This document shows positions 11,357 through 22,030 of a DNA stretch of 64,000 nucleotides, one piece after another. The stretch comes from Rhodeus uyekii. Lineage: Eukaryota > Chordata > Actinopteri > Cypriniformes > Acheilognathidae. The first letter of the stretch is position 1. The number at the start of each line of letters is the position of its first letter. The notes beneath the pieces were generated by a model. The model was not told the origin of the DNA. It did no database searches and saw only the letters and a program-made list of their open reading frames with translations. The stretch spans positions 1,958,501 to 2,022,500 of the forward strand of contig JAWRVZ010000049.1 of NCBI GenBank assembly GCA_037043235.1. Direction: 5' to 3'. The position numbers were made by a program, and so were the translations under genes.

Positions 11357-12186
11357 TCAGTGGGTATATTTTCTTGCCAATAAATGCACCCCAGCACCTG
11401 CCACTGCTGCTGCCAGAACTGCACCTCCTACTGCTCCTATTAATGCGGCTTGTACTACAGTCAACGCAACTGCTCCCATCGTGGAAGCTCCTGCTACTCC
11501 AGCAACTGCTACTATTCCTCCAAACACTCCTCCTGCGCCTCCTACTACTGCTCTCTTAACACATTTGCTCTGTAGCAGTTCATCCTGAGAGTTCTTATAG
11601 TGCCACTTAGTGTATTTCCAGTATCTGTTCTGCATCCTCAGTTTGTTGATGTATTTCAGAAGCTCAGGGACTTGGAATCGATCTTCTTTTTTGTTGTTAA
11701 AAACATGAAGACCTCCTGAACACTGATCAACTACTGACCGCAGTGTTTTACATTTACTCAGATATCTCTCTACTGTCCCATGTAACTGATCTGCATGAGT
11801 AAAGAGCACAATTGTGTGTTTTAGTGCCTTTGCTCCGAAATTATCCCTGATCCATTTCACAACTTTACTGTCATTCTTTGTGAAAGTCTCACCCAGTTTT
11901 ATCACCAGCAGAAACACATCAATACCATCATTTGTTCTCTGTAACATCTTCTCTATCTGAGTTTGAGCATCTGTGATCTTCACTGATGCATCAGAGAGTC
12001 CGACAGTGTCGATGACAGTGATTGTTTGTCCGTCCACTTCTGTTTGTTCTGATTGACAGATTCTGGTCACAGCCTCCGGAGAAAAATCTTCTTCAAATGG
12101 ATTTCTTGCTCTGTTCAGGATTGTGTTTCCCGACGCACTCTTTCCTGCTCCAGTCGAACCCAACAGCATGATAGTCACTTCTGACG
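11357..12186 (-). CDS. GIMAP (AIG1-type GTPase) gene B, main coding exon
   Basis: Tandem duplicate of the exon at 4563-5422, encoding about 275 aa. The first ~50 residues are almost identical, including P-loop GSTGAGKS and G3 DTVG. The G4 position reads THAD where family members usually have TRGD. The conserved box is HVFNN. The C-terminus is a different Ala/Gly/Val-rich hydrophobic stretch (GGAGGVFGGIVAVAGVAGAS onwards, about residues 210-265), probably a membrane anchor as in other GIMAPs, and much more Ala-rich than in gene A. The frame opens through the same phase-1 acceptor (tttacag|CG) at 12187/12186; no first exon was identified with confidence. The tight N-terminal match with divergent tails suggests recent duplication or gene conversion over the G domain. 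Confidence 0.88.
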
Positions 12187-12589
12187 CTGTAAATAAGATG
12201 AACAGATATACAGATGGATGGATCTAAGCAATATCACCAGTGTTAAATGATTCATTCCTCAGGGCCCAGTTATTAAAAAATAGTTTGAATAGATGGAATC
12301 AACTCTTGAAAATTAGCCTTGAAATCAGATTATATCACGAAATCCAAAATTTGGTCTTAATTTAGCGTAAATATTCAGTTTGTTTTGCACAAAACTTCTG
12401 AAGATTGCGATAACTTTGATTAAAGTTAGTAAGATTTGTTTTTTTGTCTGTTGAGCCTGAATACCACCACAATGGAAAGAGTGTTCAGAAGATGTGTCGC
12501 CTTGTCATTGGATTCTGACCCATGAGCACACATTTGTTATCTGTCTGAGCGTAACATGTCCAATCTGGTCTTGAGGGAGCTGACTGCCC
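12187..12589. other. upstream flank or intron of GIMAP gene B
   Basis: The first bases match the flank of gene A (ctgtaaat.agatgaacag), the rest does not. No exon is called. Confidence 0.35.
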
Positions 12590-13440
12590 CTATTGCAAGG
12601 TATTTCCACTCGCGAGAAACCTCCACTTGCCCCTGCCCCTGTTTAAGGGGAATCAGAGCCAGGCGCCTGTAGCCCGTCGTTTAGGTACTGCATTTTTGGG
12701 CCTCGCAGCTCGATCTCGTGGATGAGCTGGAGAGCAGACTCTCCCTTTCTCCAGCCTCACTCCTGAGCTTGCAGATCCTCAGGCAGGATCAGGAAACATG
12801 CACATCCCTCCGATCCTGCGAGGAGGGTACTGGCCTGCTCTTGTTCTAAGGAGCACCAAGGAATGAGAATCAAGGCAGATGGATGTTTTGACCCGAGCCA
12901 CAGCCAGACTCAAGCAGGAGTGGCCATAGATGAGAGGCTCCTCCTGTGTCCTAAACGTCCCGAGCCTGTGATGCGGTGTCCTCCTGGAAGACTCCCATTC
13001 TACCTACTAAACCCTGCCTCTTTACATCTTAAACTTATAGGGTTTGCACACGCTCATTGTGTTACAAGTCTACCAGGTTGACCTGCTAGGAAACCTGGAC
13101 AGGGACAGGAGACTCTCTCCTGATGGTGTCCTAGAGATCCACCGCATCACAGATTATGCCCTCGGTGCGACCAAGCAGGCGGCTCAAGCCATCGGCTGCT
13201 CTTTTGCTACTCAGGTCGACATGGAGAGGCCTATGGGTCTTAACTTGTTAGAGGATAAAACCTCTCATTCATCAGTTGATCTCACCCTCCAGGCGTTTTG
13301 ACAAAGTGGTTTGGGAAATCAGAGAGGCGAGAGTTAAATCAGCAGAGTTTGAGTCCTTCATTCCTTGCCATGGCCAGGATTCCTCTGTTAATCCTGGGCA
13401 CCCCACTTTTGAAACACAAATGATAAAAAGGCGCAGAGGG
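12590..13440 (+). pseudogene. DIRS-like Gag relic
   Basis: Around 13044-13300 the plus strand reads 'VYQVDLLGNLDRDRR..', 'DYALGATKQAAQAIGCSFA' and 'DMERPMGLNLL'. This aligns with the Gag-like ORF of the DIRS element at 36308-37003 ('AYQAELLGDLNEGG', 'DLSLRATRETAYSVGRSMA', 'AMERHLWLNLS'). The segment before it (12590-13040) is GC-richer than its surroundings and probably belongs to the same relic, but I cannot align it. Stops and frameshifts make it a pseudogene. Confidence 0.6.
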
Positions 13441-14316
13441 GATTGTTAACCAGGGTTATATTTCAAACCTGTGACATGTTTGTTCTAGTTTACATGAGGG
13501 GGGATAATTAGGAGATTAATTAAGTATTATATCCTCTGACGTATTTTTGGAACATTTGTAATTGTGGGCAGGAGTCTCTGTTGTTGTTTTCTCTCTCTCC
13601 CTCTCTTGCCAGTTTCCGGTTTTAATTATTAACAACTCCGGATTGGCCCGGCTTCGGAGGCGCTCCCTTTATAACTGGAATCTGTGCAAAGGAGAGGGGC
13701 AGGGCAAGTGGTTCAGTGTGTCGTTGTTTCGGCATCGTCCTAAAGAACTTGTGAAAGAGCAGGTCAAAAGCTGTGGCTCCCTGCTATATAAGCACTACAT
13801 TTCTTGGTGATTGTTGGGGTATTGGAAAGGTAACCTGTAAACTAATGCCACTCCCCCGCCCAACGCTGTTGACGTTGTCGTCAACCAGCTTGACGTTGAT
13901 GTTGTATTTTTGTTTTTGTTTCCGTTTGTTTGTATTCCCTTCCTCCCTCTGACTGTGCCTATTTTTGTTTATTGAAGTTTTCTCCTGGTTTCTGCTAGAC
14001 AGGGAGTTAGGGTAGTGCTACAGATTTGTTAGCTTTTAATGACCCAGACAGTCTGTTTCTGTTTATTATTTGGCACACTTTGTTATTCTATGGAAGACCG
14101 TTCCTGAATAAAAGGATTTAAGTTGAAAGGCTTGGACTTTGTTATAATTTATGTAACACCCTGTTTCCCCTAGACTGGGGTTGTAAGTTACAACTTGTAA
14201 CATAAGTGATGATTGGGCATTAACGATGAACATCTGACGATAACAAGCAGAATCAGGACAAAAACAAGACCTACTTCTTCTCTTTTACCTGTTCTTATAT
14301 TAAATGGTAATGGTCT
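13441..14316 (+). other. probable LTR-type repeat, unclassified
   Basis: No gene. It contains a TATA-like 'ctatataagc' at about 13783, an 'aataaaagg' signal near 14107, and 'tgtgacatg' and 'ttgtaacat' near the two ends. That is the layout of an LTR, but no target duplication was found. Confidence 0.35.
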
Positions 14317-14649
14317 TGTCACGTCTGTTCACATCCAGGTCCCTTCTGTGTATGTCGTATCACCGTTTCACTCCCTGCACCTGTCATCTAATCACTAATT
14401 GTTATTCTCAACACCTGTCCTCAATCCCCTGTCTTCCTATAAATGCCCTCCTGTGTACTCATGTCTTTTGTCTCTTGTTGATGTTACGTGTGTGGATGCC
14501 CTCTCCTCCAGTGTCTCCCAGTTCTGGATGAAGTGCTGTTTTGAGTTTATATTTAAAGTCTTTGTGTTCGGTTTTCAATAAGCATACGTTCTGTTGGAAA
14601 CCTGCATAATCTCAACTTGTCTCTGCATCTCACACGCACAGCAGAGCTA
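14317..14649 (+). repeat. solo-LTR-like repeat
   Basis: Starts TGTCACGTC and ends GAGCTAACA. It has 'cctataaatgccc' as TATA box and 'caataagcat' near the 3' end. The phrase 'cactccctgcacctgtc' is shared with repeats at 41190 and 61310. Flanking pentamers (ggtct / gattt) do not match, so the borders are uncertain. Confidence 0.5.
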
Positions 14650-14864
14650 ACAGATTTAATAATAGTGTAATTATTTAAGGAAGCATGAAATGCTAATTTT
14701 ACTGGGAAAGGTTTAAAACAAATTCTGCATGTTACAACCAATAGCACATCATATTTTGTTTTATCAAGAAATATATGTGCATTTACTTGTTTATGAACAT
14801 TAATGCTCTGACATTGTAAAGACAATCAGTTTCCCATTGAGATGAATCATGCTTGTACATTTTA

Positions 14865-15055
14865 ACTGAGCCTAATCCTGTACCTGGAGATCTGAAAATA
14901 ATCTGCTCCACCCTCAGCAAACACAATAAGCACTAGACAATTACAGACAGGTGTGTGTGTGTGTGTGTGTGTGTCTGTGTGTGTGTGTGATCAGGGCTGG
15001 ATCTTGACTCAGCAGGTCGATCTCGAGCAACAGGATTGTGCAGCCCTGAACTAAA
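14865..15055. repeat. decayed MITE with (TG)n expansion
   Basis: The left end 'cctgtacctggagatctg' and right end 'gcaacaggattgtgcagccctg' resemble the inverted ends of common fish MITEs. A (TG)n tract occupies about 14951-14988. No coding content. Confidence 0.4.
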
Positions 15056-15589
15056 ATAGTTTCATTCACTTCCATTTCCAATTCCAGAAAAAATCAGCCA
15101 CTTTGAACCTTTGTCAGTTGAATAAATTTTTCTATGAATAATTAAGACAGTGATCTGTCGCCACCTTCATTAATTTAATAAAAATATAATGTATTTATTT
15201 ACCCCCTCCCCTCCCCTGCCCTACCCATCTCATTTTACTGTACTCAAAAATAGATATTTAAAACATTAATCTCATAAGAGTTTAAAAATAATCTTATTGT
15301 TAAATTCTGAATTTTAATAATTATAAAAATGAACTGTAATAAATTATTATTATTATATAATTGAGGAAGTTCATAATTTCTGATGAATATGCTCTATGTG
15401 ACACACTTTGTGTCACAGAACCTAAGATTAATAAACTATTATGTTTATGTCACAAATACTCTCTGTATTGAATGAATCCCTTCAGGATTGTATTGTTTTC
15501 ACTGACCAGAATAGTGGAACTTTATTCTAATCCATATATAGACTATAATTTAAATGCAGCCTAAGTTAATAAAGTTTGACACGGAGACT
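15056..15589. other. gene-free AT-rich stretch
   Basis: AT-rich, including short TTA/TAT runs near 15340-15360; nothing recognisable as an exon or repeat. Confidence 0.4.
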
Positions 15590-16140
<551 letters not shown>

Positions 16141-19100
16141 TGCTTATGTATTTTTTATTTTTTTTTATGAGGGATTTTGAAATACAGACTCACAGTATGA
16201 GACAATAGAATTGCTCTCGACATTTCTCACAATTGTAAGATAATTCATTAAAAGATTGAATTAGTTACAGAAAGCCTTGTATAAAGAGGAGATTTAGATA
16301 ATCAACATAAAAGAATAAAAAAATTGCCATTCTGTAAATTTTCAATGTTTTTGTCTTTAATAGTAATCATTAATCTAATTTTGGCAGAGAAGGTGTAAAA
16401 ACCCTTTAAAAAATGTCACACTGACAATGAAAAAAACAAATGGCATAAAAAATATTGTTACAAGCATAGAGAGTGACATTAGATGGATATATTTTGTTAA
16501 ACCTTTACATTAATTTCTCTTCCTTTGTAAAATACAAAACTTTTAGGCAACATCCATGCAATTCTCCAGGTAACTTTCTTTTCATCCTGAAATGTTTGTC
16601 TAATATATAGGTTTTGTGAATTTATATATATATATTGAATACATTGTAACTGACCAGGCTGCTACATTCACTCATTTTAGTTTTTATGTGTGTGTGTGCG
16701 TCTGAATGCCAGAGCAGTTCAAAATAATATTACAGTATATTTGTATAAAAAAGAAAGAATTGAAAAGTAATATTAACTTACAGGTAGTTGTTCTTCCAAC
16801 AGCCTCCGATGTAATGAAGGCCTTCGATGTGAATCTAAAGAGTGTGTCCTGTTCAGTCTTTTCAAATGCAAAAAGAAAAATGCACACCAAAACACACCCA
16901 TTGCTCTTTCTCTTCTCATAAACGAAAACTTGCATTAAATCAATTTACATTTGAATCAATCTATTTGACTAACATTTGAATTTTTTCCAAAAGTATTTGT
17001 TTCTGTGTGCACAGTATCATTTATTCTGATCTGCTTAATGCACATGCAGATTTAGTAATGCTATTATTGGTAGTGCTGATGTTGTTTATACACCTTATTT
17101 ATTAACTAATATAAATGAGATATTAAGTAATTAACATAATTGTTTTTCTTCAATTCAGTTTATAATTTGCTAGTGAAACCATGTGGTTAATGATGTGATT
17201 TACTCTAAAAAAGAGCTCAAATATGTAATAATCAAATAAAGAAATTCAATATGCTTTATGTCACCATTGTGCTAGTAAAATGAGGACACACACACACACA
17301 CACACACAATACATCTGTCTATACAGTACCAGTGGAAAGAATGAATGCGCTGAGACTATTGAAAGGCCTCAGAGAAAATGAAAGCATGAGTTTTATATAA
17401 AGTCTGTAAAGCTCAACCCCTCATAATTACAAAGACATGCAAACATATAAGAATGAGCGAATACACACTCACTGGTGCTTTTCTCTGTAAATATATCTTA
17501 TCTAGCTTTGCTTTCATTCATGATGTCATGAGCTGGAGTAAATACAGCAGGGCAAGAAAAGCAGATCTAAAAGCAGGAGGAACTTTAACAACCTCAACCA
17601 TACAGAAAACACAGAGAACAAGAAGAGAAAGACCTCACACATCTGAAACACAGAAACACAACTGATGAAACACAAGGACTATGAATACACACAGAGAAAC
17701 AAGCTTGACAAGTTCACAAGGGTGAGTGGGAAATTGTCATGGAAGTACAAGGAAAACTATGGAGACAAACGTGGGAACATGAAGGAAAACACATAGAAGC
17801 AACAAGAGAATGTTCAATCCAACTTTCTAATCTTTCATCTCATCTTTCATGGGTAATGAAGTCATCATCATGCCAACTTAAAATAAATGAAGATTACACC
17901 GCAATAAAAACAGTTCTATGACCGAGCAACAAAATACAAGTCAATATCAGGCTATTAGCTAAACAGGAACTGCCATCTCAGTGAAAAGTTATTTTTCATT
18001 CACAGTCGAGCACAAACTTGTTTGCAGAATCAATTGGTTAATCAATCAAATGGATAAAAGGAGCCTCTATTTATAGTATGTGAAGATGTAATTATTACAC
18101 AACCCCAAATACTTATGGAAAGTGTAGTCCTGAACTCATATCACAGACCCTGTCACAGAAATATAAGAGGGATTTATAATATCTGGGTTGAGTGTAGTTT
18201 CACATACCGAGACCCTCAGATGGATCATTTATAAGGAGAATATGAAAACACATAGAAGCAACAAGAGAATGTACAATCCAACTTCCTAATCTTTTCAATC
18301 TTTTCTAATCATTTATAAGGAGAATATGATATTGAGGGTTCAGATACAAAAACAAGCTTAACAAAAATTCTGCAACTTTCAGTGCATCCTCAAAAATCCT
18401 CATGCTTTCTTTCTAACATATCATATCATATCATACACACAACAATCGTTATATATATATATATATGATTTTTTATCATTTACAAACTGTAACCGCTCCA
18501 ATTAGTTCAATGTTTGTATTTGGGTAGTTTGTTCACTTATAAGTCGACACTGTCCCCTAGTGGTCAGGAGCATTTCTGTTGAGTTGTTGTAACTATTCTT
18601 CATGAAGTTTGTTTGTTTTATAAATTGACTTTGATTAGATCCAGCCATAATACACTGACTAAAGGACAGATTGAACCAAAGTTTATAAAAGTAGCCTTGT
18701 GTGAAACTCTCAATCTGGAATGCATCCAAAGCTGCTTTAAAACACTACGACTCAAAATAAAGTGGAAACTTCTTAAAACATGCTCAAGAAACAAAGATCA
18801 ATGTGTGATCGCTGTGTAAAAGAAAGAAGTTGAAAAGGACCTCTACAAAGAAAGCCTGGGAACCTTGTTGTGAAGAGATGAGTGCTATTTAATTGTTTCT
18901 CTAAGAAAAAAACACACACAATAAGTAATTACAGAATAATAAAATAACTCAAATGCATGCTGTTTTATCATTGCATTTGTATTTTGTTTTGACAAGCTGG
19001 ATTCACAAACATGTTGGACGTCAAAAGCATCAATAAATCACAATAAATCATTTTGAGAATCAATTAGCTTTGTTTATTCAGAGTTTAAAAAAGCCTCACT

Positions 19101-19421
19101 CTGATTTTATCATAACATGGTTAAATATTGTTGCATAGAAAAATGCAATATATGCTTGAAAAAAAAAATCGCTGATTATTAGATGAAACCAATGTATACA
19201 AACCAAAAGTTTTAATTCAACCGCTATCTTATATATCAATGTTATTTTTTTGTCATTTTACTTTATTAAACCAACAAATCAATCCATATTTACACAATAT
19301 ATATGCATTAATTTCCTGAATGACCTTTGTCTTCCTGAACACACATTTCCCATCACCCCATTTACTCAGATGAGTTCAGATTGTGTGAGCAATCAGTTGA
19401 GAGGATTAAACAATTCCTCGT
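16141..19421. other. gene-free stretch with local duplication
   Basis: No supported exon in 3.3 kb. Contents: an (AC)n tract at about 17287-17308, short AT runs, and a direct repeat of about 50 bases. The repeat starts 'gaaaacacatagaagcaa' at about 17787 and again at about 18243, with a second short repeat 'atttataaggagaatatga' at about 18227 and 18309. Confidence 0.45.
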
Positions 19422-19976
19422 TTAATTGTTCTCCAGACATTGACACAAAGCCTCCTGAACGGCTTCCTCAAACACCGTCTTCAGGCCCGTCTGTGTTAAT
19501 GCTGAACACTCCAGGTATTTCACGGCTCCTATTTCTTCAGCCATATCCAGACCCTGACGATAGGTGATGGGCGTTTGGTTCTTCTGTTTCAGCTCTTCAA
19601 TGGTGTGCTTGTCGTCTCTCAGATCAAGTTTAGTCCCAACCAGGATTATTACAGTGTTCGGGCAAAAACGTCTGACCTCTGGATGCCACTTTTCACGGAC
19701 ACTCTCAAACGAGTCTGGATCCACAAGAGAGAATACAATCAAAAACACATCCGTGTCCAAGTAGGAAATAGATCGAAATCCGTCGAGATCATCGTTTCCT
19801 GCTGTGTCCCAGAATCCCAGGCTGAAAGGAATCCCATCGATCATTACATGGATAGATTTAGTATTTAACACAGTGGGAGTGTATTCCCCTGAAAAAGCAT
19901 TGCTGAGGTAACTGATCAACAGGCATGTTTTTCCAACAGCACTGTCCCCAACAAACACAAACTTTAAGAACTGCAT
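19422..19976 (-). CDS. atypical Rho-family GTPase, RhoH/Rac-like, no CAAX
   Basis: Single-exon 184-aa small GTPase whose numbering matches Rac1. Visible: P-loop GDSAVGKT at 10-17, switch I YTPTVLNTK at 32-40 with Thr35, WDTAGND at 56-62, G4 TKLD at 115-118 followed by LRDD, and G5 CSAL at 157-160. Position 12 is Ser (usual Gly) and 61 is Asn (usual Gln), the two changes that make RhoH GTPase-deficient, so the product is probably held in the GTP state. The Rac effector residues Asp38 and Tyr40 are Thr/Lys-like replacements (T39, K40). The protein ends CQCLENN with no polybasic stretch and no CAAX, so ordinary prenylation is not expected. I chose Met at 19976 because it aligns with the Rac start (MQFLKFV); the frame is open 24 bases further up, and an AG directly before the ATG could be a 5'-UTR acceptor. 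Intronless structure fits RhoH/RhoG or a retrocopy. Confidence 0.82.
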   Translation of the reverse strand: MQFLKFVFVGDSAVGKTCLLISYLSNAFSGEYTPTVLNTKSIHVMIDGIPFSLGFWDTAGNDDLDGFRSISYLDTDVFLIVFSLVDPDSFESVREKWHPEVRRFCPNTVIILVGTKLDLRDDKHTIEELKQKNQTPITYRQGLDMAEEIGAVKYLECSALTQTGLKTVFEEAVQEALCQCLENN

Positions 19977-20429
19977 CTGCGTCCACTTACTGTAAAACAC
20001 AATCCTGTGAAACGCTGCTCAGACCGGAATAACCAGCTCTGCACAGTTTAATGACAGAGATCGAACACAGAAAATGAAACAATAAAATATAAACCTCTGT
20101 TGATTGTCAATGAGAGTTTCTGTAGATGTGTGACAGAAATAAAGTGTCACTGGTTATTAATGTGTGAAGCTGGTAAAGCTGTTTGTGGAGTTGTTGAATC
20201 CTCTGCTGAGATCTGGAGTTTTCTTTTCTTTTCTCAAGTACAGATGAAAGAGTCAAAACAATCCTTGCGCACAACAACTAAACACTGACTAGTATAAATC
20301 CCTGGCCAGCAGTTCCTCTTCACTTTGTAAAGAAAGACTGTGTGACGATATACTGAACACATAATACACATAAGACATGACGACATCGTTTTCACAAATT
20401 CACTTTTTTGTTGTTTCCATGGAGAACTT

Positions 20430-20460
<31 letters not shown>

Positions 20461-20670
20461 CTTATTTTTTTAACTAATTTAAAACTCAATTTAAGCTGTT
20501 AACAGTTTTAACACTCTTCTTGTCAGTGAAAGTCTAAAACGCATGAGGTTTTCTGTTTTAAGTTGAAAATGGTGTTGTATAAACGGCGCATCATTCACTC
20601 CATCTTGCTAACCTGAGAAATAACTTCTGTCCTCCGACAGCAGGCCTTTCACTGAGATTTCTGAGGATCA
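19977..20670. other. upstream region of the Rho-like gene, with block B copy 3
   Basis: Probably contains the 5' UTR and promoter of the minus-strand GTPase. 20310-20410 repeats part of block B (compare 6470-6580). A (TAA)n microsatellite lies at about 20430-20456. No exon is called. Confidence 0.45.
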
Positions 20671-22030
20671 ATAGAGTTTAGCATCTCTTATCTGGTCTTT
20701 GTTCATGGTTTTTCTTTTGTTTCTTTTCAAGTCTTTCCTGGCTGAATATGAAATACTTGACAGATAATTGTCATTTTCTTTTTCACAGAAAATAAATCAA
20801 TTAAATCAAAGCAGAACATGATTTAATAATCTTTAATTTATACAGTATTCTCTCGGTTTCCGGATGCTTCAGCCACAAAAACACAAGCCAATAAACAGCA
20901 TTGAGATAATATTCAAACGACCAAAGTTCAGTAGAGACACATCTAGTTTATCTTATTCAGATCATACAGTCAGACTAAAGCAGAGAGACTCTGAATGACA
21001 AAAACAAACTGCAAGGGAAATAATGGAACCCGAACATGAAGGTCAGTGTAAATTAACCTAATATGATGCTCACAGTTAATTTAATACAACACTGAGAACC
21101 GACTGATATAATGCGATTGCAGGTCACAAAAACTGAATGTAATCTTTAGATACACTGGTTATATAAAGATGCTCTATACATTCAAAATGTACATGTGTTA
21201 TATAGGAAACACACACACACACATATATGTATATACATGTAGTGAGTACACAAAGTATTCAGACCCCCTGATATTTTTACAGATCTGGGTCTGAATACTT
21301 AGGTCCATGTGATATTTCAGTGTTTGTTTTGTAATAAATCTGCAAAAATGTCAACAATTTTGTGTATTTCTGTCAATATAGGGTGCTGTGTGTGCATTAT
21401 GAGGAAACAATTAACTTAAATGATTTTAGCAAATGGCTGCAATATAACAAAGAGTGAAACATGTAAAGGGGTCTGAATATATATATATATATATTAGTTT
21501 AAGCTCAGCAGATTCACGATTGTCAGTTTCTCCAACATGGACAGGAGTTTGATGCACTGCTGCTGCTGCAGGTTTTAGTTTCCACTCTGATTAAAATACA
21601 ATGTCTGTAATTTTCAAGTAATAATAAAATCTGGTTCAGATATTTGGAAGATTATCCTCCCAAGAACGAATGTTTGACTTCCCTGTTCAAAGAAGTACTT
21701 TATTGTAAGTCATTCAAACAACTATTTTATAGAAGTTAATAGTTAACTGCGAGCTCACTGTCATCATGTCATGGGTTAAATGCTAAGGTCCATTAAGCTG
21801 CTGATAAACTTGGATTGTTCTATTCCAAATTCTGTATATTAAACATATTTGACTTTTAATCTGAGAAACACACAACTGAATCAGTCTCTGGTTTAACAGG
21901 AGTGAAATCCAGTGCTGTTTATCTTACATTAAAACAGTTAAGTGTTTTAATAGGCCTTTAATAATGAAAATACATCCAAACAGCATTATAACTTTGAAAT
22001 AAAGTATATAAAATGTAACATTGCAGGATC
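20671..22030. repeat. segmental duplication block C, copy 1 (GIMAP upstream/intron 1)
   Basis: Covers the promoter side, first exon and most of intron 1 of the two-domain GIMAP gene. It recurs at 27991-28905: 'tggtttttcttttgtttctt', 'gagtttgatgcactgctg', 'aagattat.ct.ccaag' and 'acatccaaacagcat' occur in the same order. The copy differs by a DIRS fragment where exon 1 should be. Confidence 0.7.

Noticed and set aside
11374..11559. Leucine-rich plus-strand frame
   Set aside because: Antisense of the Ala/Gly/Val-rich membrane region of GIMAP gene B.
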